Source: Lachnospiraceae bacterium
Lineage (GTDB): Bacteria; Bacillota; Clostridia; Lachnospirales; Lachnospiraceae
Assembly: GCA_014804485.1 (NCBI GenBank)
Contig: JAAUZT010000007.1
Location: 1 to 54,442 of the forward strand
DNA: 54,442 bases
Reading direction: 5' to 3'
This document shows positions 44,901 to 52,738 of the stretch, one piece after another. The position numbers and the translations under genes are program-made. Below the pieces are notes generated by a model. That model saw only the letters and a program-made list of their open reading frames with translations, was not told the origin of the DNA and ran no database searches. Position 1 is the first letter of the stretch. The number at the start of each line of letters is the position of its first letter.

Positions 44901-45241
44901 ATCGGGTCCGCCAGATTAGTCACCAGCGGAAGCTCTTCTTTATCCCGGAATACCCGCGTAATTCTGGTCTTGACTGTTTCGGTCATGTTCGCTGTATCAT
45001 CTGTTTTCCGCGCATGTAAGCCAATCTCCCGCCCATCTGCAGCAGTATCTGCAAAGTCTCCGTTCTTTGCCTGTACCATTTTACGCCGCGCCACATTCTT
45101 AGGCAGTTTAAAGTTTTCCAACTGCTTATGCAGCGTCTGCGCCACAAAACTGTCTAACTCCGAATGCCTGTAGCTGATAAACGCATCATACTGTACGATG
45201 TCTTTGTTTATTCCGTCCTTATTTACGCCTTCTTTGGCCAT
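41999..45241 (-). CDS. TIR domain - transmembrane - beta-propeller protein
   Basis: This 1080-residue protein has a TIR domain at residues 16-160: YDAFISYRHSELDSFVAQTL, FRDKEELPLV, YLIVICSPRLPESMWCRKEI, with a catalytic-type Glu at 141. One membrane helix (about 243-264) and a Gln-rich coiled coil (266-305, NTQIKEQNTQIKAQ) follow. The rest is a large WD40/PQQ-like propeller from about 370 onward (VRVMTLSPQGSRILTVDDSGQ, VIVWNPEDEKEQ). ATG at 45241 has GGAGGAAAAT upstream. Bacterial TIR domains often cleave NAD+ or make cyclic signals, so defence or signalling is possible. It is encoded 43 bp after a DHH phosphoesterase. The topology, and which side senses, are inferred. Confidence 0.8.
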   Translation of the reverse strand: MAKEGVNKDGINKDIVQYDAFISYRHSELDSFVAQTLHKQLENFKLPKNVARRKMVQAKNGDFADTAADGREIGLHARKTDDTANMTETVKTRITRVFRDKEELPLVTNLADPITEALQNSEYLIVICSPRLPESMWCRKEIETFIEMHDREHVLAVLIEGEPDTSFPEELLYREVEETGTDGTVIKTRIPVEPLAADVRGTDYKEIRRKIKSELLRLVAPMFDCNYDDLRQRHREQRTRKIIMTSMSISAACLSFGIVSTTMALRISRQNTQIKEQNTQIKAQSDEIVSQAQEIERQYQEAKRNTAISRSKEAVGYLENGDRMRAVATAQDALLDLSESGIIEADVDYPAQAVYALSDSLYLYENGQQILPDRILEANTAVRVMTLSPQGSRILTVDDSGQVIVWNPEDEKEQIRIDAALRMSSVEKEIAFWGEDCVFCPVEDGIALYDVSDKSAVQTYRIRVEDYAGIMVLQEQKLAIVLSTDGYQAVDCTDGSLVYTGEWDMDGLIARSSAECTFSEDGRYWAVGLTTPYGDENERQEVAVYDTATGERLSAYPIEYEYIRSLRFDGDRIYVVSNHSGELDYTQVTLGMESRLQAYDIGGADTPVWTYERHNGWLYETSYAHAENSNYLLCSGYSDVVALDKRDGSYIDLFGLGVEVVKLGNYSGSESFMAFTRDGVWHYLDMNRREDMVGILFPACTSSNVMEFAIGDGYCVTLPYNSRRMTLYRTARGAGIEEFYQGEYNYKEAVLSSAGSELAAAYYNDDYSAAVEVFDTDTGRMLWNYEDDSYYLGMTFFDYHGQETLALITNKKVVILDPENGEQITSADLDIRATSDYLGCNRAGSDTDQELWHRYVYLWDDRTLNVYDLTDMKWACQLPHEETAGYDDIAAVWIRSGSADSGQEDYYVITDKEEGALHFYCMGEEIYTYGGAESTAQQDDINYKYIENMFFDENEQEVHLNIVYKDGRITRLDINPDTDAANFCTPTDGDGSSEKYSGLEDVMLRYESAGDYAIMQGSRDAYLLTKQEGDILAQMHGFLCCDSINSQIYLTNSRTIYRLPLYDLEEINEIATEVRSAGKW

Positions 45242-45284
45242 ATTTTCCTCCGTACTGAAAAAGCTTTTACAGCCTTTTGCTGGT

Positions 45285-46841
45285 TCATAACTCTTCGGTG
45301 ACATCCGCCGCATCGTATGTCTTATAGAAGATATCCCGTTCCACCACATAGATATCATGCTTGTCGTCACAGCGCACCGCCAGATAATCGCCCGCTTTGC
45401 CAAGCATATATTTCTCCTTATCCCATGCGGTAAACACCTTGACTCTTCCGGTTAATTCTTTTGCATGGATGTGAGCGCCGCCGGTGGCAATGCAGACCTT
45501 AGCATAATCGGCAAGCTGCATGACTTCCCCGTTCTCACGATTATGGATCGTCGGCTCATACAGCGTATTACAATGTGCATGCATTTGATCCTTACAGTAA
45601 GGCTCATCCGTAACGATATAACTTTTCTCGAATTTATCTCTCCGGTTCGGATACACTTCTCCTTTGATCCCGATCATGATGATCAGATCCGGTTCCACCG
45701 TCATATCCACATCTCCCTCTAAGGTACGAATCGTAATCATTGTACCTACGGGCAGAATATCCGTAGCCTCCACATATGCAAAAGGCACCTGTTTCTTTAC
45801 ATAGGTCTTCATATCGGACAGATCAACCTCATATTCATCCGCGTAGATAATCTGACAGTAATCAAAATAATTGTTCAAACGCTGACTGAAGAAAGCCTCC
45901 GAATGCAGCGTGGGATATGCGTTCTCATACAAAGTCATGCTGATAAAGCCGCCGGCTTTCTCCCTGTGCCCGCCGCCGGATCCGACACCGTCCGCCAGAA
46001 ATGCCGCCAGCTCGTTGGCCTGCACTTCTTTGATACAGCTTCTGACCGAAAACTTATAACCATCCCTTAAATCGTTGTATACCACACAACTGTCTACTTC
46101 TGCTACCTGAATTAGCAGATCGCTGATCAGTCCTAAGATATTCGGATCGCATGGCTGCGCCTTGATGATCGCATAACGGTAATCATCATTATAGATATAA
46201 CGGATCATCGCCACGCCCGCAATCTCCATCTCCTGCAGCGACAGGTTTGAGTTACGGAAAAGGGTAATCAGTGTCTTTTCACAGGGCACCGCCTCCCTCA
46301 TGTCCATATCCAAGGGATTGTAGATCTCCGCAAACTGATTTGTGTCCGTATAGAGTCCGTAGTAAAGCGCCGTTCCAAGCCTGCTGTCCTCTATCTTGTA
46401 TCCAACCTCCCGAAGCATGTTCCATACCAGCGTGGAACAGCTTCCCAGATGCGGATTGATCTCGCGCTTCTCCACATCCGTGATCTCCACCTGATGATGA
46501 TCGATGATCGCCACATCCTCCGCCGGCAGACAAGTCACATTTCCCGCTCCGTACTGGCAGTCTACGGTGATCAGAAGCCCGGGCGTCTTTCCGGACGGCT
46601 CCTGCTGTGAATACCCTTTGATATCTCCTATATATATAATAGGTATCTGCAGTTTCTCCACCATCAGCAGCAGATTAGATTTGTGAATCTGATTTCTTCC
46701 CGCATAGACAAGCTGTACTGTTTTGCCCAAACTTGTGAAATAGGTGTACAGCGCAAATCCCGAAGCGATCGCATCCGCGTCCGGATTGTCGTGACATTGG
46801 ATCATAATGGATTGGTAGTTTTGCAAATCCGTCAGTTTCAT
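45285..46841 (-). CDS. DHH/DHHA1-family phosphoesterase with C-terminal extension
   Basis: This 518-residue protein has an N-terminal DHH domain (IMIQCHDNPDADAIASGFAL, LITVDCQYG, VAIIDHHQVEI), a DHHA1 part with VGSGGGHREKAGGF (residues about 290-305), and about 200 further residues. The extension contains EGDVDMTVEPDLIIMIGIKG and a final GDYLAVRCDDKHDIYVVERDIF module. NrnA-like members degrade short RNA, pAp or cyclic dinucleotides; they are usually about 310-340 residues, so the extension is notable. ATG at 46841 is chosen, with GAGGG upstream. It lies 34 bp after the aldolase gene and 43 bp before the TIR gene, probably in one operon. Substrate not determined. Confidence 0.82.
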   Translation of the reverse strand: MKLTDLQNYQSIMIQCHDNPDADAIASGFALYTYFTSLGKTVQLVYAGRNQIHKSNLLLMVEKLQIPIIYIGDIKGYSQQEPSGKTPGLLITVDCQYGAGNVTCLPAEDVAIIDHHQVEITDVEKREINPHLGSCSTLVWNMLREVGYKIEDSRLGTALYYGLYTDTNQFAEIYNPLDMDMREAVPCEKTLITLFRNSNLSLQEMEIAGVAMIRYIYNDDYRYAIIKAQPCDPNILGLISDLLIQVAEVDSCVVYNDLRDGYKFSVRSCIKEVQANELAAFLADGVGSGGGHREKAGGFISMTLYENAYPTLHSEAFFSQRLNNYFDYCQIIYADEYEVDLSDMKTYVKKQVPFAYVEATDILPVGTMITIRTLEGDVDMTVEPDLIIMIGIKGEVYPNRRDKFEKSYIVTDEPYCKDQMHAHCNTLYEPTIHNRENGEVMQLADYAKVCIATGGAHIHAKELTGRVKVFTAWDKEKYMLGKAGDYLAVRCDDKHDIYVVERDIFYKTYDAADVTEEL

Positions 46842-46875
46842 TAATATACCCTCTTTTCTTATTGTGCTCGATTTT

Positions 46876-47556
46876 TTATCTGTCAACCGCCGGTACACCG
46901 CCGCGCTTAATGCCGAACTTATCCCTCATGGCAAGAAGCGCATCAATCTGTTCCTTCGTGAGCTGATTCTGCTTTCCCAATATTTTCTCAGTGATTAACA
47001 GAATATTCGCATAATACTCCATGGATTCCAGCCGATAATACGCCTCATAGATATCCTCCGCCCAGGTTACCGCCCCATGGTTAGCGAGCAGGATACCGTT
47101 ATGTGTGTGGCAATAGGGCGCGATCACTTCCGGCACCTCTTTACTGCCAAGTTCCGCATAGGGCGCGATCGGCACATTCCCCAGAGTAATGATTGCCTCA
47201 GCCAGCACCGGTACATCCAGCGGAATCCCCGCTATTGCATAGCAGGTACAGATCGGCGGGTGCGCATGGCATACCGCCCTGATATCCTCATTCTCCCGAT
47301 AGGCACGCAGGTGCATCTTTAACTCGGAAGAAGGTTTATAAGTTCCCTCCAGCACATTGCCGTCCAGGTCCACCTTAACCAGCATTTTCTTCTTCATATA
47401 GCCCTTAGAAACACCTGTGGGCGTCGCCCAGACTTCATGATCCGCCGTCCTGACGGAGATATTTCCGTCATTTGCCGCTACAAACCCGCGCAGATACATG
47501 CGCTGTCCTATGTCTATGATGGCCTTCTTTGCCTGTTTTTCCGAAATATATTCCAT
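46876..47556 (-). CDS. Class II aldolase / L-ribulose-5-phosphate 4-epimerase family protein
   Basis: This 226-residue protein has GFVAANDGNISVR, VWATPTGVSKGYM, the metal-binding CHAHPPICTCYA (His-x-His), a catalytic-type Glu in PVLAEAI, and GILLANHGAVTWAEDI with the third His. This is the AraD/FucA fold: zinc-dependent aldolases or epimerases acting on sugar phosphates such as L-fuculose 1-phosphate. ATG at 47556 is chosen because AAAGGA lies ten bases upstream. No kinase or isomerase of a fucose or arabinose pathway is adjacent; instead it leads an operon with a DHH phosphoesterase and a TIR protein. The exact substrate is unknown. Confidence 0.88.
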   Translation of the reverse strand: MEYISEKQAKKAIIDIGQRMYLRGFVAANDGNISVRTADHEVWATPTGVSKGYMKKKMLVKVDLDGNVLEGTYKPSSELKMHLRAYRENEDIRAVCHAHPPICTCYAIAGIPLDVPVLAEAIITLGNVPIAPYAELGSKEVPEVIAPYCHTHNGILLANHGAVTWAEDIYEAYYRLESMEYYANILLITEKILGKQNQLTKEQIDALLAMRDKFGIKRGGVPAVDR

Positions 47557-47596
47557 GTGTGACCGTTCCTTTGCTGCTTTACTTATGCTTTTTTCA

Positions 47597-47773
47597 TTAT
47601 GGACTATAATGGGGAAAAATACAAGAAACAGGAGGAACATTTCTGCTCCTCCTGCCTTCTTTACATCCTATTTTGTGTGATATGTTGTTGCAATTTATAA
47701 TGTTTTCATTCGTACCCACGAACTTGACAAGCATCTGATGGGACAGATCCGCAATCCTCAGCATCATTTTCAT
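47597..47773 (-). pseudogene. Possible N-terminal remnant of a YtqB-like rRNA methyltransferase
   Basis: A 58-codon frame starts MKMMLRIADLSHQMLVKFVG, resembling the opening of YtqB-type class I methyltransferases (MLRI-DLSH). After about 20 residues the SAM-binding GNG part expected next is missing. An overlapping 28-codon frame from ATG at 47792 has a good GGGAGGAG site but no recognisable sequence. The stretch is likely a truncated gene. The match is short and judged by eye. Confidence 0.35.
47615..47654 (-). terminator. Rho-independent terminator on the minus strand
   Basis: On the minus strand CAGGAGGA (47654-47647) pairs with TCCTCCTG (47636-47629), followed by TTTCTTGTATTTTT. It ends transcripts coming from the chemoreceptor gene before the aldolase operon. 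Confidence 0.65.
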
Positions 47774-47812
47774 AAAAAATGTCCTGTTCCATAATATCTC
47801 CTCCCTGTGGAT

Positions 47813-49813
47813 TTATACTTTAAAGGACGCCACCGTCCGGTTCAAAAGCTCGCTTAACCTGAACAGCTCCTCCATCTCTTTCATGACTGCTCCGGAGTTT
47901 TCGTTGGAATCCTCCGTGGATCTGCTCATACTCTGCATCGAATCCGCAATATCCCCTACAAGCTCTGTGATGACAACGATCGACTCATTGATCTGGGTCA
48001 TACTGGCACTCATCTCCTGTGAGGCTGCTCCCAAGTCGCCGGAAATATCATTGTAGAACTCTGCATCCTTTTCATACATTTCGGCAAGCTCTGTCATTCC
48101 CTTATAGTCCTCTATCACCTTGCCGTTCATAAATTCTAACAGTTTGCCTGAGGTTTCGGATAAAAAGGAAACGTTATCCACTACGCCCTCTGTCACCTGC
48201 CGGATCTTGTCCACCGCCCTTCTGGAATTATCTGCCAGTTCTCTGATTTCTTCCGCCACGACGGCAAATCCTCTGCCCGCTTCTCCGGCTCTTGCCGCTT
48301 CTATGGATGCATTCAGCGCCAGAAGATTCGTCTTGGAGCTGATGGCAAGGATTTCCTCTGTCAAAGCATTGATTTCCTCTACCCGTCTGCTGTCTGCAAT
48401 CGCCTTCTCCATCTCCTCTCTGGTTTCCTGATAAATGGAAACAGCCTCATCTGCAGACTGTCTGGAAGCTTTATACTGCCTGCCGGCCCGATCCATGATG
48501 TCGTTTGACTGCTCTGCCGCCTCTCCTGCTTTCTGCGTCACATTTTCAATGGCATTTCCCAGCTTCTCTCCGTTATGTCTGATACTTTCCGCCAGCTCCC
48601 TTGCCTGCACGGTCTGCCCCATAACCAGACTGACAGAATCCGTGATCCCGCAAATGTTCTGATCTAATACCGTCATTTTAGAAGAGGTTCCCTCGGCAAT
48701 TGTGCTGATACTTTCGGCTTCCTGCTTTGTATTCAGAATAATTTCCCTGATCTGCTGCTTAACCTCTGTGGTTGCTTTCCTGATCTGTTCCGTCTCGTTT
48801 TTATATTCCTTGGGTATAACCTTTTCAATCACGGCATTTTCAGAGAAATCTCCGGAAGCAAACTGCTTCAGCATCTGTACCGGTGCCAGCATTCTTCCGA
48901 TCAGCCCTGTCATAAATACCGCCACAAACAGGATAATCACAAGCGCAGTCACAACCGCTATCACAAGCATTGTCCTTAAAGAGCCCGTAACATCATTCAT
49001 TGGTACTACGACTCCCAGCCTCCATCCGCAGCCGTCTATTTCCGTCAACGCAAAATAACAAACGCTGCCGTCATAGTCTGTGAGCTTTCGCACGCCGCTT
49101 TCATTTCCTTCCATCATTGCTCCGAGTTCCGGAAGAATATCCTTCACTGCAACCGTATTCGTTTCAGTCGGTTCGTAGTTCTTATTCTTATGCGCTATAT
49201 ATTGTCCGCTGCTGTCCACGAGGAAACCGTAAACTCCCTCATCATAGTTGATACTTCCCGTCAGCTCTGTTACGGTTCCGAGTGTCACATCCAGACCGAT
49301 AACGCCCGCCAGATCGCCGTCTATGTATGCCGGTGCGGCAATCGTCGCACACATCTGCCCGGTCAGTGCGTCACAATAAGGATCTGTTACTATGATATCC
49401 CCTGTCTCCGCCGCCTGTTTGTACCATCCGCGTTCCACAGGATCATAATCCGCAGGCATTTCTATCTCTCTGTTAGACCAGATAAATTTACTGTCCCTTG
49501 TCCCACAGTACAGATTAAGAAGCTCCTGCCTGCCCGCCGCATGGGTATCCACGACAGCCTGCACCTGTGCCGTATCGATGCTCCCTCCGGCCGCTATACT
49601 TTTGGCCGCTCCTTCCGCAAGCATTTTTTCATTTTCGATCCATGTGTTGATCTCCTCCGCATACTTATCCGCATTCAACTGCAGGGCCTGAGTCTGATCC
49701 TGAATCGTCCGCTTTGCCGCCACCGTAATGATTCCCACCGTGGTCAGAAGAATGCTCGCTACTACGATGCCGATCATGCTGACCGTAAGTCTTCCTTTGA
49801 TTGTTTTTGACAT
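47813..49813 (-). CDS. Methyl-accepting chemotaxis protein with dCache sensor
   Basis: The 666-residue receptor has a first membrane helix (residues about 8-33), a periplasm-equivalent dCache domain ([53 protein letters not shown]) and a second helix (about 283-307). A HAMP-like linker and a cytoplasmic signalling domain with the conserved tip [20 protein letters not shown] and [15 protein letters not shown] follow. The [11 protein letters not shown] and DPYCDALTG motifs are typical of dCache receptors for amino acids or related ligands. It passes its signal to CheA/CheW. GAGAGG precedes ATG, and a strong hairpin lies in its leader. No other chemotaxis gene is in the window. Confidence 0.93.
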   Translation of the reverse strand: MSKTIKGRLTVSMIGIVVASILLTTVGIITVAAKRTIQDQTQALQLNADKYAEEINTWIENEKMLAEGAAKSIAAGGSIDTAQVQAVVDTHAAGRQELLNLYCGTRDSKFIWSNREIEMPADYDPVERGWYKQAAETGDIIVTDPYCDALTGQMCATIAAPAYIDGDLAGVIGLDVTLGTVTELTGSINYDEGVYGFLVDSSGQYIAHKNKNYEPTETNTVAVKDILPELGAMMEGNESGVRKLTDYDGSVCYFALTEIDGCGWRLGVVVPMNDVTGSLRTMLVIAVVTALVIILFVAVFMTGLIGRMLAPVQMLKQFASGDFSENAVIEKVIPKEYKNETEQIRKATTEVKQQIREIILNTKQEAESISTIAEGTSSKMTVLDQNICGITDSVSLVMGQTVQARELAESIRHNGEKLGNAIENVTQKAGEAAEQSNDIMDRAGRQYKASRQSADEAVSIYQETREEMEKAIADSRRVEEINALTEEILAISSKTNLLALNASIEAARAGEAGRGFAVVAEEIRELADNSRRAVDKIRQVTEGVVDNVSFLSETSGKLLEFMNGKVIEDYKGMTELAEMYEKDAEFYNDISGDLGAASQEMSASMTQINESIVVITELVGDIADSMQSMSRSTEDSNENSGAVMKEMEELFRLSELLNRTVASFKV

Positions 49814-49867
49814 AATTTTGTGCCTCTCTTCGTCAGGTAATTTTTTATTGTCTTACGGATATGACTT

Positions 49868-49908
49868 AGATTTTCTCAGGCGGTGTTCTTTGACGCCTTA
49901 GAAAATCT
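49868..49908. other. 15-bp stem hairpin in the chemoreceptor leader
   Basis: 49868-49882 pairs with 49894-49908 at 14 of 15 positions (AGATTTTCT plus AGGCG arms) around an 11-base loop. On the minus strand it lies 55 bp upstream of the chemoreceptor ATG and likely in its 5' leader. No T-run follows, so it is more likely a regulatory or stabilising hairpin than a terminator. Confidence 0.5.
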
Positions 49909-49950
49909 TCATCTTCTTTTCCTAGCATGATTCTACAATATTTTTTGATG

Positions 49951-49984
49951 AAAAAAAGCGTCAGGCCGCAATTGTTACCTGACG
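49951..49984 (-). terminator. Rho-independent terminator on the minus strand
   Basis: On the minus strand CGTCAGG (49984-49978) pairs with CCTGACG (49965-49959), followed by C and T7 (49957-49951). No minus-strand gene lies within the roughly 375 bp before it, so the transcript it ends is unclear; it could come from structured element copy 2 or from antisense transcription. Confidence 0.6.
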
Positions 49985-50038
49985 TTTACTTTCGCGTTCA
50001 TTTTGGGAATGAAAAAAACTATTCGGGGGATATTTTTA

Positions 50039-50047
50039 TGCTATACT
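50039..50047 (+). promoter_or_regulatory. Extended -10 promoter candidate upstream of element copy 2
   Basis: TGCTATACT is an extended -10 box (TG, one base, TATACT) with a weak -35 region. It lies 40 bp upstream of structured element copy 2. A transcript from here would carry the whole element before the response regulator gene. Confidence 0.45.
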
Positions 50048-50086
50048 AAACTAGGACGTCAAATGGTACTTTGTATAAACGGCGAG

Positions 50087-50314
50087 GGCAGATTGCACAA
50101 AAGGTTCTCTCGTGTCGGGCTACGTCGAATGGATTTTCTAAGTATTCCGATGTAAGCTGTGATACCGTACGCAACCGCCCTCTATTCGCCATCCAGGCTC
50201 ATTACGGGCTTTCCGGGACATCCGTGTCCCGGAATTGCGGTTTTTATACGGAATACTAAGAAAATCTCAATCTCCTTCGCAGGACAACTTCGTGAACCTT
50301 TTGCGCAATCTGCC
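50087..50314 (+). repeat. Structured intergenic element, copy 2 (candidate ncRNA or MITE)
   Basis: It begins GGCAGATTGCACAAAAGG and ends CCTTTTGCGCAATCTGCC. The second stem pairs AGTATTCCG with CGGAATACT, and the central hairpin is CCGGGACAT-CC-GTGTCCCGG. Compared with copy 1, a T-A pair in the outer stem is G-C here and an A-T pair in the second stem is G-C here. One central pair becomes G-U. The core CTCTATTCGCCATCCAGGCT is almost unchanged. It lies 48 bp before the response regulator start. Confidence 0.8.
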
Positions 50315-50361
50315 TATAAAAATTTATTCATGCACCTTTTGACGACCGAATCCTGGTAAGA

Positions 50362-51057
50362 ATGGGTATAAGTATGTACAAGATTTTGATGGTGGATGAC
50401 GATCCGATGATATTAGAAGATAATAAGACGTATTTCAGTGCTGTGGGATATGAGGTGATCTGTGCGGATACTGCGCAGGACGCGGAAAAAATCATTTTAT
50501 CCAACGCCCTTGACTGCATTATTCTGGACGTTGACCTGCCCGATATGAGCGGTTTCGCATTGTGTGAAAAAATACGCGCGAAGACCGGGCTTCCCATTGT
50601 TTTTCTTTCCGGCTATACCGAAGAAGAAAACCGTATCCGCGGATTGTCCATCGGCGGAGACGACTATGTGTGCAAACCTTACAGTTTAAAAGAATTGGAA
50701 CTTCGGGTACAGGCACGCATCCGTTCCGGCAGAGCCGCCGAACCGCCCCAGATGCTTACTTACGGTTCGCTCTCCATCAGCCCTTCCTCTTGCAGCGTAA
50801 GTTACGAAACATGCTCTGTAGATTTTTCTTCCTACGAATTTGATGTGTTGTATTTTCTTGCAAGACATCCCAATGAAATATATACGCCGGAGCAGATTTA
50901 TGACTCAGTATGGAAAGCGCCGATCAACAAAGGACAAAAATCCCTACAGGTTATTATGGGGCGCATTCGTAAGAAGCTCTATGAAATCTGCCCGGACCAC
51001 GACTACATCCAGACCAAGCGCTACAAGGGCTACCTGTTTGTTCCGAACCGGGAATGA
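50362..51057 (+). CDS. OmpR/PhoB-family response regulator
   Basis: This protein of about 231 residues has a receiver domain (ILMVDDDPMILEDN, phosphoacceptor D56 in CIILDVDLPDMSG, FLSGYT, and K in DDYVCKPYS) and a C-terminal winged-helix domain (FSSYEFDVLYFLARHPNEIY, GRIRKKLYEICPDHDYIQTK, RYKGYLF). It should be phosphorylated by a sensor kinase, most likely the one at 52739. The start is uncertain: ATG at 50362 or 50374, neither with a good Shine-Dalgarno sequence. A structured element and an extended -10 promoter lie just upstream. Its last 28 bp overlap the end of the convergent surface-protein gene. Confidence 0.93.
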   Translation: MGISMYKILMVDDDPMILEDNKTYFSAVGYEVICADTAQDAEKIILSNALDCIILDVDLPDMSGFALCEKIRAKTGLPIVFLSGYTEEENRIRGLSIGGDDYVCKPYSLKELELRVQARIRSGRAAEPPQMLTYGSLSISPSSCSVSYETCSVDFSSYEFDVLYFLARHPNEIYTPEQIYDSVWKAPINKGQKSLQVIMGRIRKKLYEICPDHDYIQTKRYKGYLFVPNRE

Positions 51058-52664
51058 AGGCAGAAACCTGCTATTCCGGCAATGACGGACAGCAGCACGA
51101 ATCCTGTTGCTATCAAGATGGCATTGCCCACACGGACATCAGAGTGCAGCGTCTGTTCCTTCATTCGGGACAGGTCAGCGCCACCTTCCCCCTTTACGGA
51201 TATAGCGGCGACAGCATCTTTTTCAGAAATATCGGAATCACCGCGGTTAATGCTTTCTATGTTGTCAGCGTTATTCGCTTCTGTGACAGTAGTGTCGGTT
51301 TTAGATTCTTCATAGGGTGAACGACCTATATTTTTTGATTCCGCATGTAACGGCTGATCCTCATTGTTATTCCGTGACTTTACATACGGTGACCGATTCT
51401 CATTGGTGTTTGAGGATTCTGTATATGACGACTGCCCTGTATTGGTTGAGGTTCCTGCATTTGACGGCTGCCCATCGTTTACCGCCTCTGCGCCGCCATC
51501 GCCCTCTTCGCTTTCCGCTTGGTTTGTATCATCACTTTTTTCCTGTGGATCTTCGGGCAGATTTATAATGGAAGTTCCGCCGCCCCGGCTGCCACCTATG
51601 TCCTCTACATGTTCTAAGTTGTCAGCCGCATAGCAGAGCACGTTGGAAAAGTATCGGGTTCCGTTATCATTCCACTGCAAACGAATATATATGTTGGAAT
51701 ACGCTGCCCTATCACACTCTTCCGCTCGAAAACCGATAAAGAAGCCTGCTTCAACATCTTTTACGTTTGTTTCGTCGTATACGATCCAGTTTTCTCCGTC
51801 GAAAGAATACTCTGATATTATCGTGATTGGCAGTGCTTCCTCCGGCTTCGTATACCCGCCCCGAAATGTATACCTTGCGCCATCATCCGTTGCCGTCACA
51901 TCTAAAAAGGTCAGCGGATAATCATTATAAGCTACCGTACACAGCGCAGGTTCCGCGGATGCAGCCTGTAAGAAAGAACCCTGTAACTGCAAACGCCGTC
52001 TTTCCTCCTGCTGAACGTCAGATCCTTCAAGATTCCACGAGAGCGGCACCGGCTCATTATGGCTGAGCTGCCCCTGACGGTTGACCGTACAACTGATCTC
52101 TGTCGGGAGTACATCGTTTACAGTTTGTCCTTTTTCCACAACAACGTAGACAGTATTCTGATATATCACAAAAGGCGTATCCGCATAATGGATATTCCCT
52201 GATATATGGCAGTCTTCCATTACCAGTCCGGCGCCTTCTTCCTGCCATAATGCGCATTGTCCGCTCTCCACTGCAACACCCATCATGGAAAGCGCACCTT
52301 TCGGGGCCACATAAAATATACTTTTACCGTCCGGCTGCCCTGAAAAGATGAGATGATTGTCACTCATAAGTTCAATCTCTCCGGTTACGGTGATCGTATA
52401 CTTATCGGTATCAACGAAAACAGATGGTCTGTTAATGCCATTGGGGCAATAAGTGTAGTCCTCCTCTAAAACCACGTGATCTGTCAGCTTTACCGTGCCG
52501 CCGGTGTCCTTGTGTAACTCCATCCATTCGATCAGATCCGGACCGCTGGATACGGAATCCGGGGCAGGTTCCTCATTTGCCATTGCAACAACCGAGTCTG
52601 CCCTATAAAATAGAAGCACAATTGTCAACGCCGATATAAATAAAAGTTTAGACTTTTTTTTCAT
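51030..52664 (-). CDS. Putative cell-surface protein with signal peptide and C-terminal membrane helix
   Basis: This 544-residue protein has a signal peptide (KKKSKLLFISALTIVLLFYR) and an N-terminal part with beta-helix-like segments (TVKLTDHVVLEEDYTYC, YTITVTGEIELMSDNHLIF). Further beta-rich regions follow, then a long Ser/Asn/Thr/Glu-rich low-complexity stretch (about 370-500), and a C-terminal helix ILIATGFVLLSVIAGIAGF with a short basic tail. It would be anchored with the bulk outside. No named family recognised. AAAGGAATAAATAT precedes ATG. It is divergent from the histidine kinase gene (74 bp between) and convergent with the response regulator, suggesting it is controlled by or works with that two-component system. 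Confidence 0.7.
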   Translation of the reverse strand: MKKKSKLLFISALTIVLLFYRADSVVAMANEEPAPDSVSSGPDLIEWMELHKDTGGTVKLTDHVVLEEDYTYCPNGINRPSVFVDTDKYTITVTGEIELMSDNHLIFSGQPDGKSIFYVAPKGALSMMGVAVESGQCALWQEEGAGLVMEDCHISGNIHYADTPFVIYQNTVYVVVEKGQTVNDVLPTEISCTVNRQGQLSHNEPVPLSWNLEGSDVQQEERRRLQLQGSFLQAASAEPALCTVAYNDYPLTFLDVTATDDGARYTFRGGYTKPEEALPITIISEYSFDGENWIVYDETNVKDVEAGFFIGFRAEECDRAAYSNIYIRLQWNDNGTRYFSNVLCYAADNLEHVEDIGGSRGGGTSIINLPEDPQEKSDDTNQAESEEGDGGAEAVNDGQPSNAGTSTNTGQSSYTESSNTNENRSPYVKSRNNNEDQPLHAESKNIGRSPYEESKTDTTVTEANNADNIESINRGDSDISEKDAVAAISVKGEGGADLSRMKEQTLHSDVRVGNAILIATGFVLLSVIAGIAGFCLHSRFGTNR

Positions 52665-52738
52665 ATATTTATTCCTTTATCGTAACTGTACTTTATAGTT
52701 ACCTTTTATCATTATTTCGGGAAGGATGAGCAGCTATC

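Noticed and set aside
49190..49810. 206-codon plus-strand open frame opposite the chemoreceptor gene
   Set aside because: It is antisense to the conserved dCache region, is rich in Cys, Arg and His, and has no start signal.
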